Shown here piece after piece: positions 1 through 8,481 of a DNA stretch of 64,000 bases. Below the pieces are notes generated by a model. The model was not told the DNA's origin and searched no databases. It was given only the letters and a program-made list of their open reading frames with translations. Origin of the DNA: Lutimaribacter_A marinistellae (lineage in GTDB: Bacteria; Pseudomonadota; Alphaproteobacteria; Rhodobacterales; Rhodobacteraceae); NCBI RefSeq assembly GCF_042648365.1, contig NZ_JBHRXI010000025.1, positions 1 to 64,000 of the forward strand, given 5' to 3'. The number at the start of each line of letters is the position of its first letter. Within the stretch, counting starts at the first letter, position 1. Made by a program: the position numbers and the translations under genes.

Positions 1-996
1 GAGCAGCTCCGCCGGCACCAGCGGCGTCGGATCGTCGGTCTCGTCCGGCACCGTGTCCGGCAGGCTGTCATCGATCGTCACATCCCCCTCGGGCGTGACG
101 CGGATTGGCAGTGGCAATTCGGTCAGTTCGCCGTCCCGGTCTTCGACGGTGACCTTACCGGGAAGCGGACCCTCCGCTGCGTCGGAACGACTTTGTGTGG
201 AGAAGTCTCTTGGGAAAATGACCTGGAGCGCGTCGAACCCGGAAAGGGTGCCGGAAAAGGAAAGGATAAAGGTGCCATCGGCAACAGGCGTCAATGTGCC
301 GTCGGTGGCAACCGAACCTGCCGGGAGACCCGGTAATTCGAAGGAAACGGATTGTATTGCAGATACTTCCGAAGGATCCCCGACAAAGATCAATGAATCC
401 TTCAGTGATACGGTTACGGGGCCGTCGGTTTCGATGGCCGTGACCGGGCGCGGAACGATGATCAGGTTGGCGGGGCCGGATCCGTCATTCCGGTTACCTG
501 CGTAAAGACGGTCGAACCGTTCGGGCAACGCGTAATCGGTAGGTGGAAGAAGCGGGTTGATGTCGAGACCGATCAGGGGATCGTTTATCGAGACGGCGGT
601 TTCGAAAGCCGATCCTTTGACCGGTGTTCCCGGGTTGGCGATAAAGTGCAATGGGACGCGGACCACGTCACCGAGAACTTCCCAATCCGAAGAGGGAGTC
701 GCGACGTCGAACAGTCGCTGAAGTGGGATCGTCGTCGCATCCGCCGATATCCGAAGCGACGCCTCTTCGGCGCCGATCAGAATGATTAGCGTTCCGTCTG
801 GTTGAACGAGGATCAACGCGTCGTCCAGCAGCAGCGGAAACTCCAAGCTGGATCCTTCGGGAAGCCGCACCTGGCTCAGGCCGGCGGTCTCGATCAGGAG
901 GACTTCGGGCGCGGTGTCGATGATCAGGTCCCGAACTTGAGATTGCGTCAGGCTGCCGAGCTCAAGTCCTTCGCGGTCCAATTCGTCTCTTGCCAT
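1..996 (-). CDS. Large type-I-secreted repeat/adhesin-like protein (5' part, runs off the window)
   Basis: The minus-strand frame is open from an ATG at 996 to base 1, giving 332 codons of N-terminus with no stop. There is no signal peptide. Residues about 40-85 (VRLPEGSSL, LILVQPDGTLIILIG) resemble the N-terminal module of large type I secreted repeat proteins (T1SS-143/LapA-like), whose secretion signal sits at the far C-terminus. After about residue 190 the sequence becomes acidic and beta-rich with Ig-like character (GTFILSFSGTLSG, KVTVEDRDG) and ends in the window with a D/P/T-rich linker, so repeats probably follow. It is divergent from the NicO-type transporter. The coding frame is convincing; the adhesin function is inferred from family resemblance only. 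Confidence 0.7.
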   Translation of the reverse strand, partial: MARDELDREGLELGSLTQSQVRDLIIDTAPEVLLIETAGLSQVRLPEGSSLEFPLLLDDALILVQPDGTLIILIGAEEASLRISADATTIPLQRLFDVATPSSDWEVLGDVVRVPLHFIANPGTPVKGSAFETAVSINDPLIGLDINPLLPPTDYALPERFDRLYAGNRNDGSGPANLIIVPRPVTAIETDGPVTVSLKDSLIFVGDPSEVSAIQSVSFELPGLPAGSVATDGTLTPVADGTFILSFSGTLSGFDALQVIFPRDFSTQSRSDAAEGPLPGKVTVEDRDGELTELPLPIRVTPEGDVTIDDSLPDTVPDETDDPTPLVPAELL

Positions 997-1126
997 CCCT
1001 TGCCGTCCCTCAAGTTCAGAAAAGCCGCGGAAAATAGCGCGCTACATCATGGTTACCTTAAGTGATCAGGGAGGTTAGGCAACTTTTTCTTGATCGGGCT
1101 CGCGGTGACGCAGATCAAGGTGCAGC
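997..1126. other. Intergenic region upstream of the secreted repeat protein
   Basis: This is the first part of a 427-base gap between the divergent starts at 996 and 1424. It should hold the promoter of the minus-strand repeat protein. I see no clear sigma-70 boxes and no long palindrome. The rest of the gap is described as a possible gene remnant. Confidence 0.4.
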
Positions 1127-1397
1127 ATGCCCGCCAAAGCCTTGGAGCCTGTACCAAAACGACTTGGCGTAGCGGCCCGCGTTTACGAAGCCGATGCAGC
1201 GTTCAACGCAAACTCCAATTCATCGCGACGCCGCGGAATGGGCGGCTGACCGTCTGTAAGGCGCTACCAGCGACCTGATGCACGCCGCGATGTTCGCTCG
1301 CTACGAACGATTGGAATGGGAATTAGGGTTTCCTGATGTCGGATCGCCTTTCAGGCGAGTTCGTCTTCGGTTTTTCGGTCTTCCGCTGTATGATTAA
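1127..1397 (+). pseudogene. Possible frameshifted remnant of a small gene
   Basis: An ATG at 1127 opens a frame reading MPAKALEPVPKRLGVAARVY and ends at a TGA after 40 codons. A different frame carries on in protein-like fashion (AAEWAADRL, stop, then GATSDLMHAAMFARYERLEW) to a TAA at 1397. The amphipathic, alanine-rich composition continues across the frame change, as expected if a small helical protein had suffered a frameshift near 1225 and a nonsense mutation near 1257. No family is recognised and there is no good ribosome binding site. It could equally be chance open sequence in GC-rich DNA. Confidence 0.25.
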
Positions 1398-1423
1398 GGC
1401 GATTGCGGAACAAGGAGCAAGCG

Positions 1424-3016
1424 ATGCAGCACCAGACACGGTTTTGGCACGGGGTGCTTTTCGCTGCGTTGACCTTGATGCTGCTTGGCGCGCTTCTGCC
1501 CCAGGGCGCGCGGGCCGCGCCGCAATTCGCGACCTGGCAGGAACTGGTTCCCGAGGTAGCGCCTTATGATGATCCGTTCATCGAGATGACTTTTGGCCAG
1601 CGGTCTGACTTGCGTGATGTGCTGCGCTATCAACAGTCGCTCGAAATCGGCGAAGCCACTGACGAAATGCGCGAACTAGCGGAGTCGGCGCGCGACAGGC
1701 TCTCCGTTTACGGGCTCGACCCGGAGAAGCTTTTGCAACAGCGTCTTGTCGTCATGGAACGTCGGCGAGCTGCGGCCACCAGTGTTTCGACGGCCCTTGT
1801 GGACCGCGAGATACTGATGGACGGCTACGTGTTGCCGCTGGAATGGGACGGAGAGAACGTGGTGGAGTTCCTTCTTGTGCCGTGGGTGGGCGCCTGTATT
1901 CACACGCCCCCGCCGCCGCCCAACCAGATTATTCATGTGAACTATCCCCAGGGGCTGGCGGTCGAACAGCGCTTTGAGCCGGTGCGCCTACAAGGCACCC
2001 TCAGGCACAGCCCCGCTGCGCATGACTTGTTTCTGATAGACGGAAGCCAAGCAGTGATGGCGTCCTACGGCCTCGACGCAGCACAGATCACCGGTATTCC
2101 GGGAAACCTCACCGAGGTGACTTACTCCGACCCGAACCTTTCATGGATTGCGCGCATGCAGGTCTGGGTCTCGTCCCTGTTCACGTCATCCATGTCGGCT
2201 CTTGGCAGGGGGGATGGGTTTTCCATAGCCACTTTTTTCGCGCTGCTTCTGTCGCTGGGATACGGGTTCTTGCACACACTTGGACCCGGGCACGGCAAAA
2301 CGGTCGTGATTTCATATTTCGTAGGCGAGGGCGGCAACCTTGGTCGTGGCATGCTGATGGGCGCCCGCATCGCCGTCGTGCATGTCTTCTCGGCGGTCAT
2401 CTGCGTCGTGGCGTTTGACCTGACTGTCCGGCAGTTGACCGGTGCGGCCCCGGCAGACTACCGGATGGTGCGGCTTGCCAGTTACGCCACGATCATGGCT
2501 ATCGGAACGGTCATGCTTTGGCGGGCGGTCGCGGCGTGGCGCTCGACACGCACGGTCGAAGGTGGCCACCATCACCACCACGACCACCATGCCGGATGTT
2601 CGGCATGTGCCGCTGCCGCAGCGCGGGGGCGTCGATCCGAGGGCTGGCTGGCTCTTGCGGTCGGGGTGGTGCCATGTACGGGGGCACTTATCGTGATGCT
2701 CTACGGTCTTGCGAACGATCTGATCGTTCCGGCCGTTATCATGGTTTGCGCGATTTCGTTGGGTATGGCCATCGCCATGTCGGCGCTTGGGGTAGCGGCG
2801 CTTTGGGGGCGTGCGCAGGTGGAACGTCGAATTGGCGATGACGCGCAACGCCTTACCGGCTTTCAGAATGGAGCGCGCCTTGTCGGCGCGACCCTTGTTT
2901 TGACTGTCGGTATCATATTGTTCACGTCGACCCTGACACAGGATAGTGCAGGGCGGCTGGCCGTCGGCGAAAGTTCGTCGCAGTTCGAAGCCGCTGGTGT
3001 TTCCTTGCGCCCCTGA
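1424..3016 (+). CDS. DUF3299-NicO fusion, probable divalent metal (Ni/Co or Zn-linked) transporter
   Basis: The 530-residue product has a signal peptide ending at ARA-A. A DUF3299 domain (about residues 45-185, including the run VGACIHTPPPPPNQ) is followed by a NicO-type permease (about 240-515) with six or more membrane helices. The NicO signature GHGK appears early in the permease (LGPGHGKTVVISYF). A cytoplasmic or periplasmic loop carries a His-rich run at residues 382-389 followed by Cys392 and Cys395, a likely metal sensor or ligand. The start at 1424 is chosen because AAGGAG precedes it and the signal peptide begins there; an upstream in-frame start at 1403 adds seven unlikely residues. 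NicO proteins export or import Ni/Co; DUF3299 proteins are often found beside zinc transport genes. The substrate is not settled by sequence. Confidence 0.85.
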   Translation: MQHQTRFWHGVLFAALTLMLLGALLPQGARAAPQFATWQELVPEVAPYDDPFIEMTFGQRSDLRDVLRYQQSLEIGEATDEMRELAESARDRLSVYGLDPEKLLQQRLVVMERRRAAATSVSTALVDREILMDGYVLPLEWDGENVVEFLLVPWVGACIHTPPPPPNQIIHVNYPQGLAVEQRFEPVRLQGTLRHSPAAHDLFLIDGSQAVMASYGLDAAQITGIPGNLTEVTYSDPNLSWIARMQVWVSSLFTSSMSALGRGDGFSIATFFALLLSLGYGFLHTLGPGHGKTVVISYFVGEGGNLGRGMLMGARIAVVHVFSAVICVVAFDLTVRQLTGAAPADYRMVRLASYATIMAIGTVMLWRAVAAWRSTRTVEGGHHHHHDHHAGCSACAAAAARGRRSEGWLALAVGVVPCTGALIVMLYGLANDLIVPAVIMVCAISLGMAIAMSALGVAALWGRAQVERRIGDDAQRLTGFQNGARLVGATLVLTVGIILFTSTLTQDSAGRLAVGESSSQFEAAGVSLRP

Positions 3017-3043
3017 GAGGACGCGGAAAGACTTGGCGAGGCG

Positions 3044-5314
3044 TTAGTCCGCCCCGCGCACCTCGATCTGCGCATCCGGTGGTGGCGCCAGGATTTTCTG
3101 AACGAAGTAGGCGGCCAGCGTCGTTCCGATTCCGATCAGGTCGGTTATCAGCCCACCCTCGATCATGAACAAGGCTGCAAGGATCAGCGCCGCGCGCAGG
3201 AACCACGCCGGGCGCGCTCCGACGAACCAGCCCTGAACACCGGAACTGAGAAGGAAGACACCGAACACGGCCGTCGCACCTGCGCGCAGGATCTCTGCCC
3301 AGCTGCCATCCATCAGCAGTGCACTGTTGTAGAAGAACATGAACGGCACGATGAAAGCTGCAATCCCGATCTTGAAGGAGGCCACCGAAGTCGACATCGG
3401 GTTCGCGCCCGAAATGCCCGCTGCCGCGTAAGAGGCCAACGCAACCGGTGGCGTGATCGCGGATACGACGGCGAAGTAGAAGACGAAGAAATGGGCGGTG
3501 AGTTGCGGTATGCCGATCTCAACAAGGCCCGGCGCTACGACAGAGGCGGCCACGGCGTAGGCCGCCGTCGTCGGCATGCCCATGCCCAGCAGGATCGCAA
3601 TGCACATCGCAAAAACGAGCGCCAACAGCTGGCTAAGGCCCGCGAGATTCAGCAGCAGCGCCGAAAATCGCGCACCGACACCCGTCAGACTGATCACGCC
3701 CACGATGATGCCCGCTGCGGCACATACCGCGATGATCTGGATCGACATGTGCCCGGCAAGTTCCAGCGCCTTCAGGATGGAACGTATTCCCATCCTGTGG
3801 GGTGTAAGCCAGCTGACGACCGCTGCGGATATCGTGGCAAGTGTGCCAGCGCGGATCACGGAATAGCCCATGAACAAGGCGACGATCAGAATGATGATCG
3901 GGATGAACAGGTAGATCTGGCGCAGCATCTGGTTGAGCTTCGGAAGCTCATCGTCACGCATGCCGCGCATACCCAGTTTGGCGGCTTCGAAATCGACCAT
4001 GAAATAGATCGACACGAAGTACAGGATCGCCGGGATGACAGCGGCAACTGCGATCTCGGTGTAGGGAATGCCGGTGATCTCGGCCATTATGAAGGCGCCA
4101 GCACCCATGATCGGCGGCATGATCTGCCCGCCGGTCGAGGCCGCAGCCTCGATCGCGCCGGCGGTCTCGCGCCTGTAGCCGACCTTTTTCATCAGCGGGA
4201 TGGTCAGCGACCCGGTGGCGACGACATTGCCCGCACTGGTGCCGTTGATCATGCCCATCAAACCGCTTGCAAAGATCGCGACCTTGGCCGGACCTCCGCG
4301 CGCCCGTCCGGCAGCGGCAAATGCGAAGTTCACGAAATAGTCGCCGACCTTACTGGCCTGAAGAAAGGCCGCGAAGATGATGAAAAGGATGATATAAGTC
4401 GAACTGACCGCCGTGGTCGGCCCGAGGATACCGGCGTCCGAATAGACATGTCCAAAGAAACGCTGCCATGTATAGGCCGACTGCACGGCGAGGATGCCGG
4501 GCAACAGGTGGGCCGTGAACGTGTAGGCGAGGAATATGCCGGTGATGATGACCAGTGCCAGACCGGCGACACGCCGGGTCAGTTCCAGGATGAGGGCGGA
4601 TCCGGCGGTAGCAGCAAACGCGACACCGATCGGTACGAATGGTGTCCCGACAGAGTTGCGCGCGGCGGTGGAATAGATCGGAATGAGGTAAAGCGCCACG
4701 ACGATGCCGCACAGCGCCAACACCAGGTCCGACGCGGCAAGCGCGCCGCGCGGGCGTCTTTCGAACCAGCTCAGAAGGATCGCCCCAAGAGTTGCAATCA
4801 ACAACGGCGTTCCGAACCACCAGAGTTCAAGCCCATAGATCTCGGTGCCCGGGAACGCGGGCCAGGTGACAAGACCGCCCATTTCGGGCAGGTCGCCGCT
4901 GTTCAGACGAGCGATGAAACCCAGAACCGTCCAGAAGGATACCGCAACCGGCAGTAGCAACGCGTAACCCGCGATCGTGAGAAGTGGCGTGGTGCGAGGG
5001 TCCTCGTCGCCGCTTGGGAAACTGTAGGCAGCGAACAACAGGAAACCCAGCAAAAGGGCGCCAGCGATATGCACGATGCGAAAATTCCAGGTTTCCAGCG
5101 GAAATTGCGGCAGGAACGGGATTTCTATCCCCGTGTAGTCCGAGATCGAGACGCCGTTCAGCGCAGCCATGTGAAACGCGGCGTAGAGAATTGAAAAGGT
5201 TGCCGCGACCCAGGCCATGGTGCCGACATATTGGCGGCGGTTCACCTCTACGGGTTCATCATCCACACCTTCGGCGATAACCGGTTCGATGTGATCCGCT
5301 TTTTCGTCAGACAT
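3044..5314 (-). CDS. TRAP transporter fused permease (TAXI type, DctQ-DctM fusion)
   Basis: The product of about 756 residues is a fused small and large TRAP permease. N-terminal hydrophobic helices (DctQ-like, about residues 30-250) run into a DctM-like part with the usual motifs (NGTSAGNVVATGSLTIPLMKK, GGQIMPPIMGAGAF, MGMPTTAAYAVAAS). TAXI-type TRAP systems use such fused permeases and take up organic acids driven by an ion gradient. It lies 112 bases downstream of a TAXI-type binding protein on the same strand, so the two form one transporter. I prefer the ATG at 5314 because a GGGGGA lies about nine bases upstream, whereas the ATG at 5335 has none. The substrate is unknown. Confidence 0.93.
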   Translation of the reverse strand: MSDEKADHIEPVIAEGVDDEPVEVNRRQYVGTMAWVAATFSILYAAFHMAALNGVSISDYTGIEIPFLPQFPLETWNFRIVHIAGALLLGFLLFAAYSFPSGDEDPRTTPLLTIAGYALLLPVAVSFWTVLGFIARLNSGDLPEMGGLVTWPAFPGTEIYGLELWWFGTPLLIATLGAILLSWFERRPRGALAASDLVLALCGIVVALYLIPIYSTAARNSVGTPFVPIGVAFAATAGSALILELTRRVAGLALVIITGIFLAYTFTAHLLPGILAVQSAYTWQRFFGHVYSDAGILGPTTAVSSTYIILFIIFAAFLQASKVGDYFVNFAFAAAGRARGGPAKVAIFASGLMGMINGTSAGNVVATGSLTIPLMKKVGYRRETAGAIEAAASTGGQIMPPIMGAGAFIMAEITGIPYTEIAVAAVIPAILYFVSIYFMVDFEAAKLGMRGMRDDELPKLNQMLRQIYLFIPIIILIVALFMGYSVIRAGTLATISAAVVSWLTPHRMGIRSILKALELAGHMSIQIIAVCAAAGIIVGVISLTGVGARFSALLLNLAGLSQLLALVFAMCIAILLGMGMPTTAAYAVAASVVAPGLVEIGIPQLTAHFFVFYFAVVSAITPPVALASYAAAGISGANPMSTSVASFKIGIAAFIVPFMFFYNSALLMDGSWAEILRAGATAVFGVFLLSSGVQGWFVGARPAWFLRAALILAALFMIEGGLITDLIGIGTTLAAYFVQKILAPPPDAQIEVRGAD

Positions 5315-5373
5315 GGCCGACAATCCCCCAGTCATTTATTGTTGCGGCCTGTCATCGGCCGATTTTGGTATGA

Positions 5374-5399
5374 CGCGCCCCGAGCTGATCCGGGACGCG
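5374..5399 (-). other. Imperfect stem-loop between TAXI binding protein and permease
   Basis: CGCGCCCCG pairs with CGGGACGCG, with one mismatch and an eight-base loop. It sits between the binding-protein stop (5427) and the permease start (5314). Such structures often lower expression of a permease relative to its binding protein; that role is inferred. Confidence 0.35.
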
Positions 5400-5426
5400 T
5401 TTCTTCATGCCATTGGCAGGCCGCAA

Positions 5427-6425
5427 TCAGCCGCCGGAATACACCAGGTCATCCGGAATGTCGGCGCCCGCGTTTTCCTTGAACCAGGCGGCAGCACCTG
5501 GGTGCCACATCATGACTTTGTTCTTGTCCCAGTTCTCGGGCAGGGTCGAACGGGCTGCACGGTGGATATTCACCATTCGCTCGTTGTCCGACATGACCAC
5601 GTCAACCACCGCCTTGACGAAGTTTTCGGGCAGGTCGCAGTTGGCGATTGCGAAATTCCACATCGAAACCGACCTGGCCGGTGCTTCGAGCGTGGTATAG
5701 GTGTCGGCGGCAATCTCGAACTCGGATACCGGGAAGGCCTCCATGATCTTGGCCTGCTCCTCTTCGGTGAACTCGATGATGTTCACGTCGGTCTGAACCT
5801 CAAGCTGGCTGACCGCCGGCACCGGTACGCCTGCGGCGAAAGCGATCACGTCCAGCAGGCCGTCCTGAAGCTGCCCGCCGAGATCCGACCAGCCGCCGTT
5901 GCGACGCTCGAAATTCACACCCAGCGTTTCCATCATGCGCGGAAAATAGGTGTCCGAGGTCGAACCGGCCGGACCGAACCCGATACGCGCACCATCTGGA
6001 ATGTCGGCGACCGAAGCGATGCCCGAGGATGACAATGCAGTCACGCTGAACGGCGTCTGGTACATCGGGAACATCGCGCAAGCCTTGTTCATCTGCAGAC
6101 CAGGCGCGATCGGGTTGGTGCCACCCAGCGATTCCGCTGCCGGGCCCATCGTGGTCATGCCGAACTGGGCCTCGCCGGTATGAACCAGCGCCATGTTCTG
6201 CATTGGGCCACCGGTAACTTCGCCGCCGCCGGTGATGCCGAGCTCCTCGGAAACGAGGTTTGCCCAGCCCGACCCGTAAGCGAAATAGGTGCCGCCCTGC
6301 GAGGCGGTGCCGACCGTGAAGCTCTCGGGCCAGCCGTCGCGGTTTTCATGGCTCCCGGCGAACGCGCCTGTCGCCAACACTGTTGCGCCGATCGCGGCGA
6401 CCATCCGAATGCTTTGATTTTTCAT
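5427..6425 (-). CDS. TAXI-family TRAP transporter periplasmic solute-binding protein
   Basis: The 332-residue product has a typical signal peptide (hydrophobic run then AFA-GS at residue 23). A TAXI motif follows (TVGTASQGGTYFAYGSGWANL, about residues 36-56). Members of this family bind small organic acids or amino acids in the periplasm and hand them to a fused TRAP permease, which is the next gene downstream. The ATG at 6425 has GGGAGA upstream. The 199-base gap behind it (6426-6624) must hold the operon promoter; no sharp boxes stand out there. The ligand cannot be read from the sequence. Confidence 0.93.
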   Translation of the reverse strand: MKNQSIRMVAAIGATVLATGAFAGSHENRDGWPESFTVGTASQGGTYFAYGSGWANLVSEELGITGGGEVTGGPMQNMALVHTGEAQFGMTTMGPAAESLGGTNPIAPGLQMNKACAMFPMYQTPFSVTALSSSGIASVADIPDGARIGFGPAGSTSDTYFPRMMETLGVNFERRNGGWSDLGGQLQDGLLDVIAFAAGVPVPAVSQLEVQTDVNIIEFTEEEQAKIMEAFPVSEFEIAADTYTTLEAPARSVSMWNFAIANCDLPENFVKAVVDVVMSDNERMVNIHRAARSTLPENWDKNKVMMWHPGAAAWFKENAGADIPDDLVYSGG

Positions 6426-6624
6426 GTTTTCTCCCTTGGACTACGGCTTCCGGACCGATGAACCTCAGGGGCAGGAAAAATTGTCTTGTCATGCCACCGT
6501 GCAGGTAAGTTCGGGTTTCCTCTCCGGAATGCGGTTCGCGTAAGATACTCTGCCTCGGGCTTTTGGCAACAGTTGCGACGTACGTGCTTTCCCACATTTC
6601 GCGCAAGGCCGATTTGCGCAAGCT

Positions 6625-7941
6625 CTAGTTCAGCAACCCGGGCAGCCAGGTCGCGATTGGCGGCCAAGTGATGACAAGCCCCAGAACCGCGATTTTCATG
6701 ACGATGTAGGGAAGGATAGCCGCGTAGATGGTGCGCATGCCGATCTGTGGCGGAGCCACTCCCCGCATAACAAAAAGCAGAAGTCCAAATGGCGGGGTCA
6801 GCAGGCCAATCTCCATTGTCAGCAGGTAGAGCACACCAAGCGTGAGCGGATCGATCCCGGCGGCCTGTGAAAGCGGAACGAAAATCGGGACCGTCACCAT
6901 CAGCATCGAAACCTGGTCAATGAAACATCCAAGAAGCAGCAACAGGGCGATCATGCCCAGCGTGATCTGAAAGGTCGTGAGATCGAAGCTTTCGATCAGG
7001 CGGATGAACCCTCCGGTAGCCCCGGAGAAAGATAGAACCTGCGCGAATGTCTGGCTGGCGGCGATGATGAACAGGATCATCACGCTGAGCTTTACGGTCT
7101 CGAGCATGGCACGCGCCAGCTTCTGCCATGTCAGAGCGCGATATCCGGCCCCGACACCCAGTGCCGCGATAGAGCCAAGAGCGGCGCTTTCCGTTGGCGT
7201 GGCAAAGCCCAAAAGCAGGCTGCCGATCACGACGGCGAAAAGAATGGACAATGGGGCGACGTAGATCAGGAATGGCCGCCAGCGTTCTGCTGGCGCCATG
7301 TCGATCACGCTTTCATCCGCAGGGGCCAAGTCGGGGTTGCGAATGGCGGAAAGAACGATCCAGCCGAGAAAGAGAATTGCCAGGATGAGCGCTGGCAGGA
7401 TCCCGGCAACCAGCAATCCGGCGATCGAGATGCCGGCAAGCGAGCCCACGAGAACCGCGAGTGCGGAAGGGGGGATCAGCATCGCAATCGCGCCCGAGGC
7501 CATGATAGGCCCCATCGCCATGGTAGGGGCATATCCCTTCTTCAGCATCTGGGGTAGAAGCGTCGAGCCGAGCATCGCGGTGTTGGCAATGGTTGAACCC
7601 GAAAGCGCGGCAAAGATCGTGCCGCCCAACACCGTAACCACGGACAATCGCCCCGGTATTCGGGTGACAACCCGTTCAACCGCGTCGATTGCCTTGTGCG
7701 CAACGCCGGTCTGGAACAGCAATTCGCCCATCAGGATGAAAAGCGGGATAGGCGCCAGTTGGAAGTTTGCAACTGTCGTCGAGGCGTTGCGAGCAAGTTG
7801 GATCACGCCGCGCTCACCGCCCAGAACCTCCCACGCTCCGATGATCGTCACGGCCAGAAAGGCAAATGCAACCGGCAACCCGGCAAGGAGCATGGCGCCA
7901 AGACCACCCATCATGAGTGTAAGAAACAGCGGCCAGTCCAT
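6625..7941 (-). CDS. TRAP transporter large permease subunit (DctM)
   Basis: The product is about 438 residues with the 12-helix DctM layout and family motifs (GGTIFAALSGSTIANTAMLG, MIPPSALAVLVGSLAGIS, PTESAALGSIAALGVG). The start at 7941 gives MDWPLFLTLMMGGLG, the normal DctM N-terminus; an upstream in-frame start at 8049 would prepend 36 arginine-rich residues that belong to the dctQ region. The start overlaps the stop of the small subunit by one base (TGATG), showing translational coupling. It completes a dctP-dctQ-dctM operon independent of the TAXI system next door. Confidence 0.95.
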   Translation of the reverse strand: MDWPLFLTLMMGGLGAMLLAGLPVAFAFLAVTIIGAWEVLGGERGVIQLARNASTTVANFQLAPIPLFILMGELLFQTGVAHKAIDAVERVVTRIPGRLSVVTVLGGTIFAALSGSTIANTAMLGSTLLPQMLKKGYAPTMAMGPIMASGAIAMLIPPSALAVLVGSLAGISIAGLLVAGILPALILAILFLGWIVLSAIRNPDLAPADESVIDMAPAERWRPFLIYVAPLSILFAVVIGSLLLGFATPTESAALGSIAALGVGAGYRALTWQKLARAMLETVKLSVMILFIIAASQTFAQVLSFSGATGGFIRLIESFDLTTFQITLGMIALLLLLGCFIDQVSMLMVTVPIFVPLSQAAGIDPLTLGVLYLLTMEIGLLTPPFGLLLFVMRGVAPPQIGMRTIYAAILPYIVMKIAVLGLVITWPPIATWLPGLLN

Positions 7942-8441
7942 CAAAGCCCGGACGCTTTCTCGGCCCGCTCGTCGGGATGCGCGGCCTGTCGCAGGAACTC
8001 GATGCAAATCAGAACGAACGCAACGGGAGCGATCGCAAGCACCCACCATTCAGGAATCGTGAAAGCAGTTCGGATCATCGATCCGCGCTCGGCCGAACGC
8101 CATGCCGCCTCGACCGCGTATCGCAGGAAGACGAGCGAAACCGTGAAACCCGTCAGTGAAACCGCACGCGACAACCTGCGGGATGTCGCTGGACGAAGGA
8201 CGGATGTGACAAGATCGACCGACACATGCGCCTTTTGGGAAAGGACCCAAGGAGCAGCAAGGAATGTTGCCGCCAGCAATCCATATTCGACCGCATCCAG
8301 CAGTCCGTAGATCGTTGCAGCACCAAGATTTCGCAAAACCACGTTTACGGAAATCAAAACCGCGGTCGCCCCGAATATACCCGCGGCGAAGATCGCGCAG
8401 GCGAGCAGAACCCTGTCAAATGCACTGTTCAAGCTGGTCAT
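7941..8441 (-). CDS. TRAP transporter small permease subunit (DctQ)
   Basis: The 166-residue product has four predicted helices and the DctQ-like segments NVVLRNLGAATIYGLLDAVEY and KAHVSVDLVTSVL. It forms the membrane complex with DctM. It begins at ATG 8441 and ends with a TGA that overlaps the dctM start. It sits 40 bases downstream of the binding-protein gene, with a GC-rich potential stem (8448-8473) in that gap. Confidence 0.93.
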   Translation of the reverse strand: MTSLNSAFDRVLLACAIFAAGIFGATAVLISVNVVLRNLGAATIYGLLDAVEYGLLAATFLAAPWVLSQKAHVSVDLVTSVLRPATSRRLSRAVSLTGFTVSLVFLRYAVEAAWRSAERGSMIRTAFTIPEWWVLAIAPVAFVLICIEFLRQAAHPDERAEKASGL

Positions 8442-8447
8442 CAGAAT

Positions 8448-8473
8448 CCGCCGGGCCGTGGGGGCCGCGGCGG
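8448..8473 (-). other. Possible stem-loop between dctP and dctQ
   Basis: CCGCCG pairs with CGGCGG around a GC-rich 14-base loop in the 40-base gap between the binding protein and the small permease. It may reduce permease expression or protect the upstream message; this is inferred from its position. Confidence 0.3.
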
Positions 8474-8481
8474 TCCCTTTG

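Noticed and set aside
1081..1270. Integrase or transposase remnant in the left gap
   Set aside because: The translated pieces have no catalytic motif of either family and there are no terminal repeats.
3491..4957. Long plus-strand open frame opposite the fused TRAP permease
   Set aside because: It is rich in Arg, Asp, Gly and His with no domain, and is the shadow of a high-GC gene whose own protein has clear TRAP permease motifs.
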